64,000 nucleotides of DNA from Ulvibacterium sp. (GCF_028285715.1 NZ_JANQOO010000020.1:124001-188000), one strand, 5' to 3'; positions 9,031 through 17,543 are shown, counted from the first letter of the stretch. Notes: generated by a model not told the origin, from the letters alone. Numbers and translations: made by a program.

Positions 9031-9471
9031 ATGAAAACAATACGTATAATTCCGGTATTATTTGCAATTGTCACATGTTTGTCGGGTTGTTCTGACGATG
9101 ATGATAATGGATTAGAAAGAAGCGATTGTAACGAAGTGGTTTGTACTTTGCAATTTGTGACCCTAAACGTAACCATAAGGGACGCCTCTGGTGTAGTTAT
9201 TCCCCTGGATGCTTTCGAAGTGACCATAGTCAAAAGCGGTGAAGACATCACCCGAGAGGTTTCCGGTCAGGAATTTGAAAATTTAAGGCAAAATGGCATT
9301 TATCCACTTTTTGGTGATGAATTTGCAGACAGATATAGAAACAATACGGAAATAATTAATTTTAAGGGTTTTATAGAGGGTAAAGAAGTGGTAAACAACA
9401 ATTATGAAGTAGGCGCGGATTGCTGTCATGTGCTATTGGTCCACGGGGACCTCAACATTATAATAGATTAA
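9031..9471 (+). CDS. Putative lipoprotein, unknown function
   Basis: 146 residues. MKTIRIIPVLFAIVTCLSGC is a lipoprotein signal peptide with a lipobox ending in C20, followed by the acidic stretch SDDDDNG. Aspartates after the lipid-bearing cysteine are common in exported Bacteroidota lipoproteins. Mature part: beta-rich, four further cysteines in two pairs (C-x4-C near 30-35 and CC near 134). The frame also opens at 9004, but the signal peptide fixes the start at 9031. No domain was recognised. The pattern SGVVIPLDAFEVTIV resembles a small immunoglobulin-like domain. Confidence 0.7.
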   Translation: MKTIRIIPVLFAIVTCLSGCSDDDDNGLERSDCNEVVCTLQFVTLNVTIRDASGVVIPLDAFEVTIVKSGEDITREVSGQEFENLRQNGIYPLFGDEFADRYRNNTEIINFKGFIEGKEVVNNNYEVGADCCHVLLVHGDLNIIID

Positions 9472-9532
9472 CCTATTCCCTAGGACTATTCTCTTTTTTA
9501 GAATCCCTACCTTTGTCCAATTAATTTAGGAG

Positions 9533-9997
9533 ATGGGTAAAATACGTATCACAAAACAATTTACTTTTGAGATGGGCCATGCCCTTTACGGGCACGATGG
9601 CAAATGCCGAAACATTCATGGGCATAGTTATAAATTGTCGGTAACCGTTATCGGCGAGCCTATTACGGATACTTCCCATGCAAAATTGGGAATGGTGATA
9701 GATTTTGGGGATCTAAAAGAAATCGTGAAGGAAGAGATCGTAGACCCTTTTGACCATGCTTCGGTTTTCAACAAAAACACGCCTCACGGGGATTTGGCCA
9801 ATGTACTTCAAAAAGAGGGGCATAAAGTGATACTGACCGATTACCAACCCACCAGTGAGAACATGGTCATTGATTTTGCCCAAAAAATAAGGTCAAGACT
9901 CCCGAAAGGTTTAACACTTTATTCCTTAAAGCTACGGGAAACCGAAACCGCATTTGCCGAATGGTACGCAGAGGATAACCCCTCTCCAACAGAATGA
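9533..9997 (+). CDS. queD: 6-carboxytetrahydropterin synthase (QueD/PTPS family)
   Basis: 154 residues. It converts 7,8-dihydroneopterin triphosphate to 6-carboxy-tetrahydropterin in queuosine synthesis. Zinc ligands are visible as H16 (FEMGHAL), H29 and H31 (IHGHSYKL), and the catalytic cysteine is C25, in the C-x3-HGH spacing of QueD. The remaining core (GMVIDFGDLKEIV, FDHASVFN, PTSENMVIDFA, LRETETAFAEW) matches PTPS-family proteins throughout. It precedes lpxH, with a hairpin terminator between them. Confidence 0.9.
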   Translation: MGKIRITKQFTFEMGHALYGHDGKCRNIHGHSYKLSVTVIGEPITDTSHAKLGMVIDFGDLKEIVKEEIVDPFDHASVFNKNTPHGDLANVLQKEGHKVILTDYQPTSENMVIDFAQKIRSRLPKGLTLYSLKLRETETAFAEWYAEDNPSPTE

Positions 9998-10017
9998 AGG
10001 CCCGTAGGGGCTTTTTC
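9997..10017 (+). terminator. Short Rho-independent terminator after queD
   Basis: GCCC and GGGC close a 4-base loop, extended by A-T and G-T pairs on both sides, and are followed by TTTTT. The stem is short, so termination may be partial and lpxH may be partly read through. Confidence 0.5.
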
Positions 10018-10033
10018 CTATCTTTACGACCTA

Positions 10034-10807
10034 ATGACTATCATAAACATTCCACAAGGCAAAAAGGTCTATTTTGCCAGTGATAACCATTTAGGTGCAC
10101 CGACACGGGAGCAAAGCCTCCCTCGTGAAAAAAAATTTGTCGCGTGGTTGGAAGGCGTAAAAAAAGATGCAGCCGCCATTTTTCTTTTGGGAGATTTGTT
10201 CGATTTTTGGATGGAATACAAAACGGTCGTTCCCAAAGGTTTTACACGAACCTTGGGAAAATTGGCCGAAATATCCGATGCCGGAATCCCCATTTACTAT
10301 TTTGTGGGCAATCACGACCTTTGGATGAACGGTTATTTTGAGGAAGAGCTCAATATTCCCGTCTTTCACAAACCCCAAAAGTTTAAGCTAAACGATACAT
10401 CATTTTTTATTGGCCATGGCGATGGTCTGGGTCCTGGGGACAAGGGCTACAAACGTATGAAAAAAGTGTTTACCAACCCTTTGGCCAAATGGCTCTATCG
10501 TTGGTTACATCCAGATTGGGGGGTTCGGCTTGCCCAGTACTTTTCAGTAAAGAACAAGTTGATTTCGGGTGACGAAGATATCAAATTCTTGGGTGAGGAT
10601 AAGGAATGGTTGGTGCAATATGCCAAACGAAAGCTGGAACAGGAGCATTATGACCATTTTGTTTTTGGCCATCGTCATCTCCCTTTGGAAATCGATTTAA
10701 ATGGGAAATCCACCTATACCAATTTGGGAGATTGGATTTCATACTTTACCTATGCGGTTTTTGACGGTAAAAAGCTTGCATTGGAGAAGTTTGAGCCAAA
10801 GACCTAA
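10034..10807 (+). CDS. lpxH: UDP-2,3-diacylglucosamine diphosphatase (LpxH-type)
   Basis: 257 residues. LpxH hydrolyses UDP-2,3-diacylglucosamine to lipid X in lipid A synthesis. It is a metallophosphoesterase with all metal-binding blocks: ASDNHLG (D17, H19), LLGDLFDFW, VGNHDLW, GHGDG and FGHRHLP. The inserted helical part with YRWLHPDWGVRLAQYFS is the lipid-binding cap typical of LpxH rather than of general phosphoesterases. Convergent with recJ, one base apart. Earlier genome annotations often call this family 'UDP-2,3-diacylglucosamine hydrolase'. Confidence 0.9.
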   Translation: MTIINIPQGKKVYFASDNHLGAPTREQSLPREKKFVAWLEGVKKDAAAIFLLGDLFDFWMEYKTVVPKGFTRTLGKLAEISDAGIPIYYFVGNHDLWMNGYFEEELNIPVFHKPQKFKLNDTSFFIGHGDGLGPGDKGYKRMKKVFTNPLAKWLYRWLHPDWGVRLAQYFSVKNKLISGDEDIKFLGEDKEWLVQYAKRKLEQEHYDHFVFGHRHLPLEIDLNGKSTYTNLGDWISYFTYAVFDGKKLALEKFEPKT

Positions 10808-10808
10808 G

Positions 10809-12497
10809 TCATCTCAAATCCCTTAGTTTCAATTGCAAGCTCACCGTACCCTGCCACTCGTTTTCATCCAACGAAAAAACGGCATCAAAGGAATTTCTAT
10901 TGGCAGCAACAGACATTTTTTTACCAAGATTAAATCCAATAGCCCCTATAGGACCTATACCATTTTGGACGATGGATAACTTTAGATGCTTTTCATCTTC
11001 CCCCACGCCTTTTACATAACCTGTGTCCCGAAGGTTTTCCGCCATAAAAATCGGGGTCATATTGCCCGGTCCAAAAGGTGCAAACTGTTTGATAATCCGC
11101 AATAGTTTAGGTGTAATATCCGTGAAATCTATCTGGGCATCCACTTTAATTTCCGGGGTGAGCAGATTAGGGTCTATGGTTTCTGAGACCACCCTCTCAA
11201 ATTGTTCCTTAAAAGCTTCGTATTGTCCTTCCAAAAGTGTAAGTCCGGCAGCATATTTGTGCCCGCCAAATTGCTCGATATACTTGGAGCATCCCTCCAA
11301 AGCGTTGTATACATCAAATCCCTTTACGGAACGCGCAGAAGCGGCCAACCGATTACCACTTTTGGTAAAGACCAAGGTTGGGCGGTAGTAGGTTTCGGTT
11401 AGTCGGGAAGCCACGATTCCGATTACCCCTTTATGCCAGGTATCTTTATAGACTACTGAAGTGAACTTTTCTTCTTCCTTGTTTTCCCGAATCTGTAGAA
11501 GCGCTTCCTGTGTAATTTCTTGATCCAGATTTCTTCGATCCAAGTTAAACTGCTCAATTTCTGACGCAAATTTCCGTGCTTGTCCCAGATCGGTCTCTGT
11601 CAATAGGCTTACCGCATGTTGGCCATGCTTCATGCGCCCCGCAGCATTAATTCGGGGGGCAATGATAAAGACCACATCGGTAATAGTCAATTCCTTTTTT
11701 TTGATGTGCTCGATAATCGCCTTAAAACCGATCCGTGGATCTGAATTAATGACTTGTAATCCGTAATAGGCCAACACCCGATTTTCACCCGTTATGGGTA
11801 CAATATCCGCCCCAATGGCTGTAGCCACTAAATCAAGATGAGGGAACAAATCCTCTACTTTACTTTCCCTATTGGATGCCAAGGCCTGAATTAGTTTAAA
11901 CCCTATGCCGCAACCGCAAAGTTCGTCATACGGATAATTGCAGTCATCACGTTTAGGGTCAAGAATGGCAATGGCTTCCGGTAATTCGTTCCCGGGTCTA
12001 TGATGGTCACAAATAATAAAATCAATTCCCTTTTCCTTGGCATAGGCCACCTTATCAATAGCCTTTACCCCGCAATCCAAGGCAATAATCAATGAAAAGC
12101 CGTTGTCCTCCGCAAAATCGATACCTTGAAAGGATACTCCATAACCCTCGGTATATCTATCCGGTATATAGGTGGCTATATTAGGATAGAATTCCAATAT
12201 ATACGAAGAGACCAATGCAACGGCCGTGGTACCATCTACGTCATAATCCCCGAAAACCAAAATGTTTTCGTTATCGGTTATCGCCTTTTCGATTCGGTTT
12301 ACGGCCACATCCATATCTTTCATAAGAAAGGGATCGTGCAGATCGGAAGGTAGGGGCCTAAAAAATTGTTTGGCCTCCTCATAACTGGTAATTCCACGTT
12401 GCAACAAAAGTTGGGCCACTAGACCGTTTACCCCTAAGGCATCTGAAAGCCTATGGATATCCTCTTGCTTAGGTTTGGGTTTTAATGTCCAGCGCAT
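10809..12497 (-). CDS. recJ: Single-stranded-DNA-specific exonuclease RecJ
   Basis: 562 residues, the usual length. The DHH phosphoesterase motifs are present: FGDYDVDGTTAVAL (motif I), ALDCGV, FIICDHHRPG (motif III, DHH) and the DHHA1 block ending in RSVKGFDVYNAL with GGHKYAAGL. The OB-fold follows (IDFTDITPKLLRII, FGPGNMTPIF). RecJ degrades single-stranded DNA 5' to 3' in RecF-pathway recombination and base-excision repair. The start MRWTLKPKPKQEDIHRLS is standard for Bacteroidota RecJ. Confidence 0.96.
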   Translation of the reverse strand: MRWTLKPKPKQEDIHRLSDALGVNGLVAQLLLQRGITSYEEAKQFFRPLPSDLHDPFLMKDMDVAVNRIEKAITDNENILVFGDYDVDGTTAVALVSSYILEFYPNIATYIPDRYTEGYGVSFQGIDFAEDNGFSLIIALDCGVKAIDKVAYAKEKGIDFIICDHHRPGNELPEAIAILDPKRDDCNYPYDELCGCGIGFKLIQALASNRESKVEDLFPHLDLVATAIGADIVPITGENRVLAYYGLQVINSDPRIGFKAIIEHIKKKELTITDVVFIIAPRINAAGRMKHGQHAVSLLTETDLGQARKFASEIEQFNLDRRNLDQEITQEALLQIRENKEEEKFTSVVYKDTWHKGVIGIVASRLTETYYRPTLVFTKSGNRLAASARSVKGFDVYNALEGCSKYIEQFGGHKYAAGLTLLEGQYEAFKEQFERVVSETIDPNLLTPEIKVDAQIDFTDITPKLLRIIKQFAPFGPGNMTPIFMAENLRDTGYVKGVGEDEKHLKLSIVQNGIGPIGAIGFNLGKKMSVAANRNSFDAVFSLDENEWQGTVSLQLKLRDLR

Positions 12498-12624
12498 GAC
12501 AGAAATTCAAATACAAAAATCAAATATTGACGGAAAGTTGGAACTTGGTCGAAAGGGAAGTTAAGACGTTTATTTTAAATTATCGACTATATTCTATAAA
12601 TTTTTTGATTGTTTGGCCTGGACT

Positions 12625-13053
12625 CTAATTTTTGTGAAAGACCGTTTTAATCTCCAACTTCGCAAACTGTCGGAACATTTCCATAACGCCACAGTACTTT
12701 TCAACGGAGAGCTCTACGGCACGGTCCAATTTTTTCTCGTTGAGATTACTCCCGTAAAAATGGTATTCTATGGTAACCTGATCATAGTATTTAGGATGCT
12801 CGTCCGTGAGGTTGGCAATGGTCTCTATATGAAAATTATCTACTTCCAATTTCATCTTTTTAAAAAGTCCCGCTACATCCAGTCCGGAGCATCCTGCCAA
12901 ACTGGAAAGCATTAAGGCCTTGGGGCGCAATCCGTCCCCTTCTCCACCGTCATCGGGACTTGCATCGATTTTTATATTATGCCCGGAAAGGTTGTTGCTT
13001 TCAAAGGCCATTTTGCCCAGCCATTTGGTCGTGATATGATTTGTTGTGCCCAT
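12625..13053 (-). CDS. OsmC/Ohr-family protein
   Basis: 142 residues from MGTTNHITTKWLGK; an upstream in-frame ATG at 13104 adds a non-conserved leader. The family's two redox cysteines are present as C55 (SLAGCSGLDV) and C121 (VEKYCGVMEMF), so it is probably a thiol-dependent peroxidase acting on organic or lipid hydroperoxides. It belongs to the YhfA-like subgroup by the KPKALMLSSLAGCSG-like segment. It is divergent from the AhpD-like gene. Confidence 0.88.
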   Translation of the reverse strand: MGTTNHITTKWLGKMAFESNNLSGHNIKIDASPDDGGEGDGLRPKALMLSSLAGCSGLDVAGLFKKMKLEVDNFHIETIANLTDEHPKYYDQVTIEYHFYGSNLNEKKLDRAVELSVEKYCGVMEMFRQFAKLEIKTVFHKN

Positions 13054-13167
13054 AAATTTTTGTTTCTTGTAAACTATAAATGTACGATAAAAGATACCTT
13101 TCAAAACATTAGATGTTTAGGATTCTCTCATTTTGCAATTCATATTCCGTAATTCAATATTCAGCAT

Positions 13168-13770
13168 ATGCCCTTAGTAACCCCTCTTGATCCCAATCAC
13201 GATATCGAAACCAAAAAATTAGCCGAATTCTTTAACGAGACGCTCGGTTTTTGTCCCAATTCCGTGTTGACAATGCAACATAGGCCAGCCATCTCTAAAG
13301 CCTTCATCAACCTGAACAAGGCCGTAATGGCCAATGAAGGCAGGGTGACCTCGTCCCTAAAACGGATGATCGCTTGGGTCAGCAGCAATGCCACGGGATG
13401 CCGTTATTGCCAGGCCCATGCCATACGTGCCGCGGAGCGTTATGGAGCGGAACAGGGACAATTGGACAATATTTGGGACTACCGTACACACGCTTCCTTT
13501 TCCGAAGCGGAACGGGCAGCCTTGGATTTTTCCTTGGCCGCATCCCAAGTACCCAATGCGGTAAACGCTGAAATCAAGGCACGTTTGTACGAGTATTGGA
13601 ACGAAGGGGAAATTGTGGAGATGCTGGGTGTTATTTCCCTGTTCGGGTACCTTAACCGTTGGAATGATTCTATGGGCACCTCCATTGAGGACGGGGCAGT
13701 GGAAAGTGCCAAACAGTATTTGGGAAAACACGGCTGGGAAAAAGGGAAACATGGGGGAGAAGTGTATTAA
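13168..13770 (+). CDS. Carboxymuconolactone decarboxylase/AhpD-like protein
   Basis: 200 residues. The AhpD-type redox motif is C78-R-Y-C81-x2-H84 (TGCRYCQAHAIRAAE), preceded by a helix carrying the usual upstream catalytic positions. Long CMD proteins like this one (two helical halves, SEAERAALDFSLAASQVPNAV in the second) are peroxidase-linked disulfide reductases of unassigned partner. Together with the OsmC protein and the Crp/Fnr regulator just downstream, it suggests a small peroxide or electrophile response group. Confidence 0.83.
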   Translation: MPLVTPLDPNHDIETKKLAEFFNETLGFCPNSVLTMQHRPAISKAFINLNKAVMANEGRVTSSLKRMIAWVSSNATGCRYCQAHAIRAAERYGAEQGQLDNIWDYRTHASFSEAERAALDFSLAASQVPNAVNAEIKARLYEYWNEGEIVEMLGVISLFGYLNRWNDSMGTSIEDGAVESAKQYLGKHGWEKGKHGGEVY

Positions 13771-13791
13771 AGATTTCCTGGAGATTTAAAA

Positions 13792-14358
13792 ATGCGACAC
13801 ATTAGAGAACATCTGGAATCCTTTGCTCCCCTTTCGGATCATGATTGGTTTGTCTTTAAATCAAAACTGGTCTTCCAAGATTATCCCAAAAACAGTGTAA
13901 TCCTCAAGCAAGGAACTACCGAGAACTATTTGTCTTTCATCGAATCAGGAGTAGTCCGGTTGTACATTCCAAAAATTGATAACGATCTTACTTTTGGTTT
14001 TGTCTTTGCCCAGAGCTTTGTGAGCGCTTATGACTCTTTTTTAACACAGACCCCTTGTGTCTACCAAATCCAGTCCATAACCCAAACTAAACTTTGGAGG
14101 ATAAGTTATCCCGATTTGCAAACGATATATAGGGAAACGGCAATTGGCAACGAGATTGGCCGAAAAAATGCTGAAAACCTATTTCTTATCAAATCCAAAC
14201 GCGAACTGGCCCTTTTGAACAAATCGGCGAAAGAACGCTATTTGGAATTGTTTACGGAACGGCCCGAACTGATTCGGGAAATTCCTTTGAAACATATCGC
14301 CTCATATATTGGTATTACCCCACAGGCCTTGAGCCGAATACGTCGGCAAATTTCTTAA
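13792..14358 (+). CDS. Crp/Fnr-family transcriptional regulator
   Basis: 188 residues. The N-terminal cyclic-nucleotide-binding jelly roll is seen in NSVILKQGTTENYLSFIESGVVRLYI and SFVSAYDSFLTQTP, but the arginine-serine phosphate cassette of true cAMP receptors is not evident. The C-terminal helix-turn-helix is short (IASYIGITPQALSRIRRQIS). This compact type is common in Bacteroidota, and its ligand is usually unknown. The gene is 21 bases after the AhpD-like gene and 45 before a DoxX gene, so it may control them. Confidence 0.85.
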   Translation: MRHIREHLESFAPLSDHDWFVFKSKLVFQDYPKNSVILKQGTTENYLSFIESGVVRLYIPKIDNDLTFGFVFAQSFVSAYDSFLTQTPCVYQIQSITQTKLWRISYPDLQTIYRETAIGNEIGRKNAENLFLIKSKRELALLNKSAKERYLELFTERPELIREIPLKHIASYIGITPQALSRIRRQIS

Positions 14359-14403
14359 CCTAGGTTCATTGCAAGGCATCATTTTAATGGGAATCTTTGC
14401 CCT

Positions 14404-14856
14404 ATGAAACCATTACTAGTCTTACTGATAACTTTTCTTCTTTCTTTAATCCTGCTCAGGTTTATAAAAGGGCAGTTATCCCTGTCCTTAGCAGCACAAA
14501 TTGCCATGGCCGCTATGCTGTTGTTTACGGCAATCGGTCACTTTGTCTTTACCGATGGAATGGCACAAATGCTGCCCAATTTCGTTCCTGCAAAAAAAGA
14601 ATTGGTCTACCTTACCGGTGTCATGGAGATACTTTTCGCCATAGGCCTGCTTATTCCCAAGTATAGGGTTACCGTGGCCTGGCTACTAATCGTTTTCCTT
14701 ATCCTGATTATTCCGGCGAACATTAAAGCGTCTTTGGAGAACATCAATTACCAGACCGGGCAGCTTGATGGAAAAGGAATATCCTACTTGTGGTTTAGAA
14801 TTCCACTGCAGTTGTTTTTTATCCTCTGGGTTTATTTCTCAACGTTGAAGCAATAG
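14404..14856 (+). CDS. DoxX-family membrane protein
   Basis: 150 residues with four hydrophobic segments (about 4-20, 31-50, 76-95, 128-146). KELVYLTGVMEILFAIGLLIPKYR is the DoxX signature loop. DoxX-like proteins have been linked to quinol oxidation or thiosulfate/redox homeostasis; function here is not certain. The 3' end overlaps the convergent uracil-DNA-glycosylase-like gene by 18 bases. Confidence 0.8.
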   Translation: MKPLLVLLITFLLSLILLRFIKGQLSLSLAAQIAMAAMLLFTAIGHFVFTDGMAQMLPNFVPAKKELVYLTGVMEILFAIGLLIPKYRVTVAWLLIVFLILIIPANIKASLENINYQTGQLDGKGISYLWFRIPLQLFFILWVYFSTLKQ

Positions 14857-15429
14857 TTGGTCAAGTGTTTTTTTAACTCGGGATCGCAACTCGGTGATGA
14901 CTTCCTCTGCAAACCAGGGGTTTTTACTCAACCAAAATCGATTTCTGGGTGAAGGGTGTGGCAATACGAAATAACGTGGCAAGTAGTTTTTATAGGCCCT
15001 GACCGTTTCGGTCAGATTCTTTTCCATTTTTTCGCCCAAATAATAGCGTTGTGCATATTGCCCGATCAGGATAATCAATTGTAGGTTGGGCATTTGATCA
15101 AAAAGCGGTGTATGCCATAAAGGGGCGCACTCAGCTCGTGGTGGCAAATCACCACCTTTCCCCTTTCCTGGATAGCAGAAACCCATGGGAATCAGCGCAA
15201 TTTTCTTTTCGTCATAAAAAACAGCATCCGTGACGCCGAGCCATTTCCGCAATTGCTTTCCACTGGGGTCGTCCCAAGGGATACCTGTCTTATGTACTTT
15301 GGTCCCCGGGGCCTGTCCGACTATAGCAATCCTGGATTGCGGATTTGCTGCAACAATGGGCCTTGGGCCCATGGGCAAATGAGCTTTGCATACTTCACAG
15401 TTTCGTATTTCAGCAAGTAAATTTTCCAT
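14839..15429 (-). CDS. Uracil-DNA glycosylase family protein, iron-sulfur type
   Basis: 196 residues. Four cysteines, C11, C14, C85 and C101, have the C-x2-C ... C-x15-C spacing of family 4 glycosylases, which bind a [4Fe-4S] cluster. The active-site motif is GQAPG (38-42), where family 4 has GEAPG, and the second motif is LPHPSPRNRF. It removes uracil from deaminated DNA or is a variant with another specificity. It overlaps the DoxX gene end by 18 bases and is divergent from a DinB gene. Confidence 0.82.
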   Translation of the reverse strand: MENLLAEIRNCEVCKAHLPMGPRPIVAANPQSRIAIVGQAPGTKVHKTGIPWDDPSGKQLRKWLGVTDAVFYDEKKIALIPMGFCYPGKGKGGDLPPRAECAPLWHTPLFDQMPNLQLIILIGQYAQRYYLGEKMEKNLTETVRAYKNYLPRYFVLPHPSPRNRFWLSKNPWFAEEVITELRSRVKKTLDQLLLQR

Positions 15430-15526
15430 GAATACTGAAGAAATTGTCGAAAACCATAAGATAAACTAACAGGGATCCTTCATCTTCCATTTTGTTTTTC
15501 TTGATACAAATCAATATTTCCAAAGG

Positions 15527-15545
15527 ACAAAAGTCGGACTTTTGT
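15527..15545. promoter_or_regulatory. Perfect 19-base palindrome, candidate operator
   Basis: ACAAAAGTC-G-GACTTTTGT is a perfect inverted repeat with a one-base centre. It lies in the divergent region between the uracil-DNA-glycosylase-like gene and the DinB gene, 22 bases before the DinB start. It could be a binding site for a dimeric regulator or a short hairpin in the DinB leader. Confidence 0.4.
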
Positions 15546-15566
15546 TTCGAACAAAATCAGTTATGT

Positions 15567-16142
15567 ATGCCTCCCTTATTGATTACGTCCGAAAATCAAA
15601 TTCAACGTTTGAATCTCTTGATGAAGACCATAGGGCAACTTCAGGAATTGGATATCTCAAAGTTGACCACCCCTCCAAAACCCAAGGCTTGGAGTGTTTT
15701 GGAAATTATAGAACACCTAAGCATTGCATATACATTTTATGTTGAAAAAATAGATGCAGCCCTGGCAAAATCACCGGAACGTACTACTGAAAATGAAGTC
15801 CTAAAGGCGCGGGCATGGCAAAAACTAATAATTAAGGGGCAACGTCCCAAAGAGGGCAAACGCCAATGGAAAATGAAGACCCTACAGAAATTTGAACCTA
15901 TCTTTTCCAATAACCTAAGCCAAGAACAAATCAATGAGGCATTCGAGAAATTTAACCATTTATATGATCATTTAAAACAGTCCATTCTTAACGGTCGGCA
16001 AAAAGAAGTCTCAAAGACCAAAGTCTCTTCTGCCATAGGCCCTATAGTAACCTTCTATTTACCCGAATGTTTTGAGTTTTTGTTGAGCCATGCTGAGCGA
16101 CACCTTGTTCAAATTCAAGAAACTTTGGATTCACTATCTTAA
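15567..16142 (+). CDS. DinB-superfamily protein
   Basis: 191 residues from MPPLLITSENQIQRLN; an upstream in-frame ATG at 15492 would run through the palindrome and is not preferred. The four-helix DinB/DUF1569 pattern is visible: KAWSVLEIIEHLSIAYTFYVEKID in the first part (metal-ligand His in EHL) and LSHAERHLVQIQETL at the end (H-x3-H). Such proteins are metal-binding and often thiol-transferase-like. A Crp/Fnr regulator gene follows after 67 bases. Confidence 0.75.
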   Translation: MPPLLITSENQIQRLNLLMKTIGQLQELDISKLTTPPKPKAWSVLEIIEHLSIAYTFYVEKIDAALAKSPERTTENEVLKARAWQKLIIKGQRPKEGKRQWKMKTLQKFEPIFSNNLSQEQINEAFEKFNHLYDHLKQSILNGRQKEVSKTKVSSAIGPIVTFYLPECFEFLLSHAERHLVQIQETLDSLS

Positions 16143-16160
16143 AAGGGGTTATAGGTTACT

Positions 16161-16174
16161 TTTACTTGAGTAAA
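16161..16174. promoter_or_regulatory. Palindrome TTTACT-TG-AGTAAA, candidate operator
   Basis: Six-base arms with a two-base centre lie 35 bases before the start of the second Crp/Fnr gene. Fourteen-base dyads of this kind fit the two-fold recognition of Crp/Fnr dimers, so autoregulation is possible. Confidence 0.35.
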
Positions 16175-16209
16175 CCTTATTTTTATGACCCATACGCCAA
16201 ATAGTTTCC

Positions 16210-16794
16210 ATGGAAGACGTTACTTATCAAAAACTGAAAGCCTTTTTTCCACAGGTTCATTTGGGTGCCGTAGAAGAATCAAAATTCCGTTCACTCTGGG
16301 TTCTCAAATCTTTTAATCGATCAGAGCTCATTACCGAAGCGGGTACTACCGAGCGCTACTTTTATTTTGTTCTGGAGGGTGTACAGGCCCTATATATACT
16401 CAATGAAAAAGGGGAAAAAGTGGTTTTGGGGTTTTCCTATTCAGGAAGTCCTTCGGGAGTATTCGATTCCTTTATGTATAAGACTCCATCATTTACTTTT
16501 TTGGAAGCCCTAAAACCCTCCAAAATGTTGGCCATTAATTGGGAAAACTATCAGAGCCTTTTTGAGCTTTATCCGGATTTCCAGACTTGGGGACATCATT
16601 TTTTTAGGGACATCCTTATCGGACGCTTATATCGTGAGGTGGAGTTGCTTACCCTATCGGCAGAAGAACGTTATATACAATTTATGCAGCGTTGTCCCAA
16701 AGAACTGCGAGTAATTCCCCAAAAATATTTAGCCTCCTATTTGAATATGCAACCGGAAACCTTTAGCCGTCTTCGAAAATCGACCCACTATTAA
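16210..16794 (+). CDS. Crp/Fnr-family transcriptional regulator
   Basis: 194 residues, second member of this family within 3 kb. The N-terminal sensor fold shows ELITEAGTTERYFYFVLEGVQALYI and SPSGVFDSFMYKTPS, and the C-terminal helix-turn-helix is YLASYLNMQPETFSRLRK. It is clearly a paralogue of the regulator at 13792 (shared order: AGTTExY, SxxYDSF/GVFDSF, AEERYIQF/AKERYLEL). No cyclic-nucleotide or iron-sulfur ligands are obvious. Convergent with rsmI with 4 bases between. Confidence 0.84.
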   Translation: MEDVTYQKLKAFFPQVHLGAVEESKFRSLWVLKSFNRSELITEAGTTERYFYFVLEGVQALYILNEKGEKVVLGFSYSGSPSGVFDSFMYKTPSFTFLEALKPSKMLAINWENYQSLFELYPDFQTWGHHFFRDILIGRLYREVELLTLSAEERYIQFMQRCPKELRVIPQKYLASYLNMQPETFSRLRKSTHY

Positions 16795-16798
16795 AATG

Positions 16799-17470
16799 CT
16801 ATTTTTTCCCGGCGACCACGATAACAATTTCACCTTTAGGCGGCTTATCGGAATAATACGCCAAAACCTCGGCAACCGTTCCTCGTATTATTTCCTCGTA
16901 CACTTTTGTCAGTTCCCGGGAAACAGAAACGGCCCGATCTTCCCCGAAATACACTACGAACTGGGCCAAGGTCCTTACTAGTTTATGGGGTGACTCATAG
17001 AATACCATGGTACGGGTCTCCGTAGCCAAAAACTCCAATCGGGTTTGGCGACCCTTTTTTAAGGGAAGAAATCCCTCAAAAACAAATTTATCATTGGGGA
17101 GCCCACTATTCACCAATGCCGGTATCAAGGCGGTCGCTCCTGGAAGACATTCCACAGCGATGTCATTTTCAATGCACGCCCGTGTCAACAAAAATCCGGG
17201 ATCGGAAATCGCGGGGGTACCTGCGTCGGAAATAAGGGCAATGGTTTCTCCGGACACCATTCTCTTAACGATGGCATCTACCGTTTTGTGCTCATTATGC
17301 ATGTGATGGGATTGCATTGGGGTAACAATGTTGTAATGCTGTAACAACTTCCCACTGGTTCTGGTATCTTCAGCTAGAATGGTGTCCGCTTTTTTTAAAA
17401 TGCTAATGGCCCTTAAGGTAATATCCTCAAGATTTCCTATAGGTGTAGGTACAATATAAAGCTTTCCCAT
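16799..17470 (-). CDS. rsmI: 16S rRNA (cytidine1402-2'-O)-methyltransferase
   Basis: 223 residues from MGKLYIVPTPIGN; the frame extends to an ATG at 17485, but MGKLYIVPTPIGNLEDITLRA is the family N-terminus. Tetrapyrrole-methylase-fold motifs follow: ILAEDTRTSGKLL, ALISDAGTPAISDPG and ECLPGATALIPAL for S-adenosylmethionine binding. RsmI methylates the ribose of C1402 in the decoding centre. The length is short of the ~280-residue enterobacterial form because the C-terminal extension is absent, as usual in Bacteroidota. Confidence 0.95.
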   Translation of the reverse strand: MGKLYIVPTPIGNLEDITLRAISILKKADTILAEDTRTSGKLLQHYNIVTPMQSHHMHNEHKTVDAIVKRMVSGETIALISDAGTPAISDPGFLLTRACIENDIAVECLPGATALIPALVNSGLPNDKFVFEGFLPLKKGRQTRLEFLATETRTMVFYESPHKLVRTLAQFVVYFGEDRAVSVSRELTKVYEEIIRGTVAEVLAYYSDKPPKGEIVIVVAGKK

Positions 17471-17474
17471 TTCT

Positions 17475-17515
17475 GAAAAAATCAAAAGCCGGAAATTGAT
17501 TCCACAACTTCCGGC
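17475..17515 (-). terminator. Rho-independent terminator between the 17544 gene and rsmI
   Basis: On the minus strand GCCGGAA and TTCCGGC (17488-17515) pair over a 14-base loop and are followed by TTTTGATTTTTT. It separates the unknown gene upstream from rsmI. Confidence 0.7.
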
Positions 17516-17543
17516 ATCCTGTTTTGATAATTATGTAAGGATT

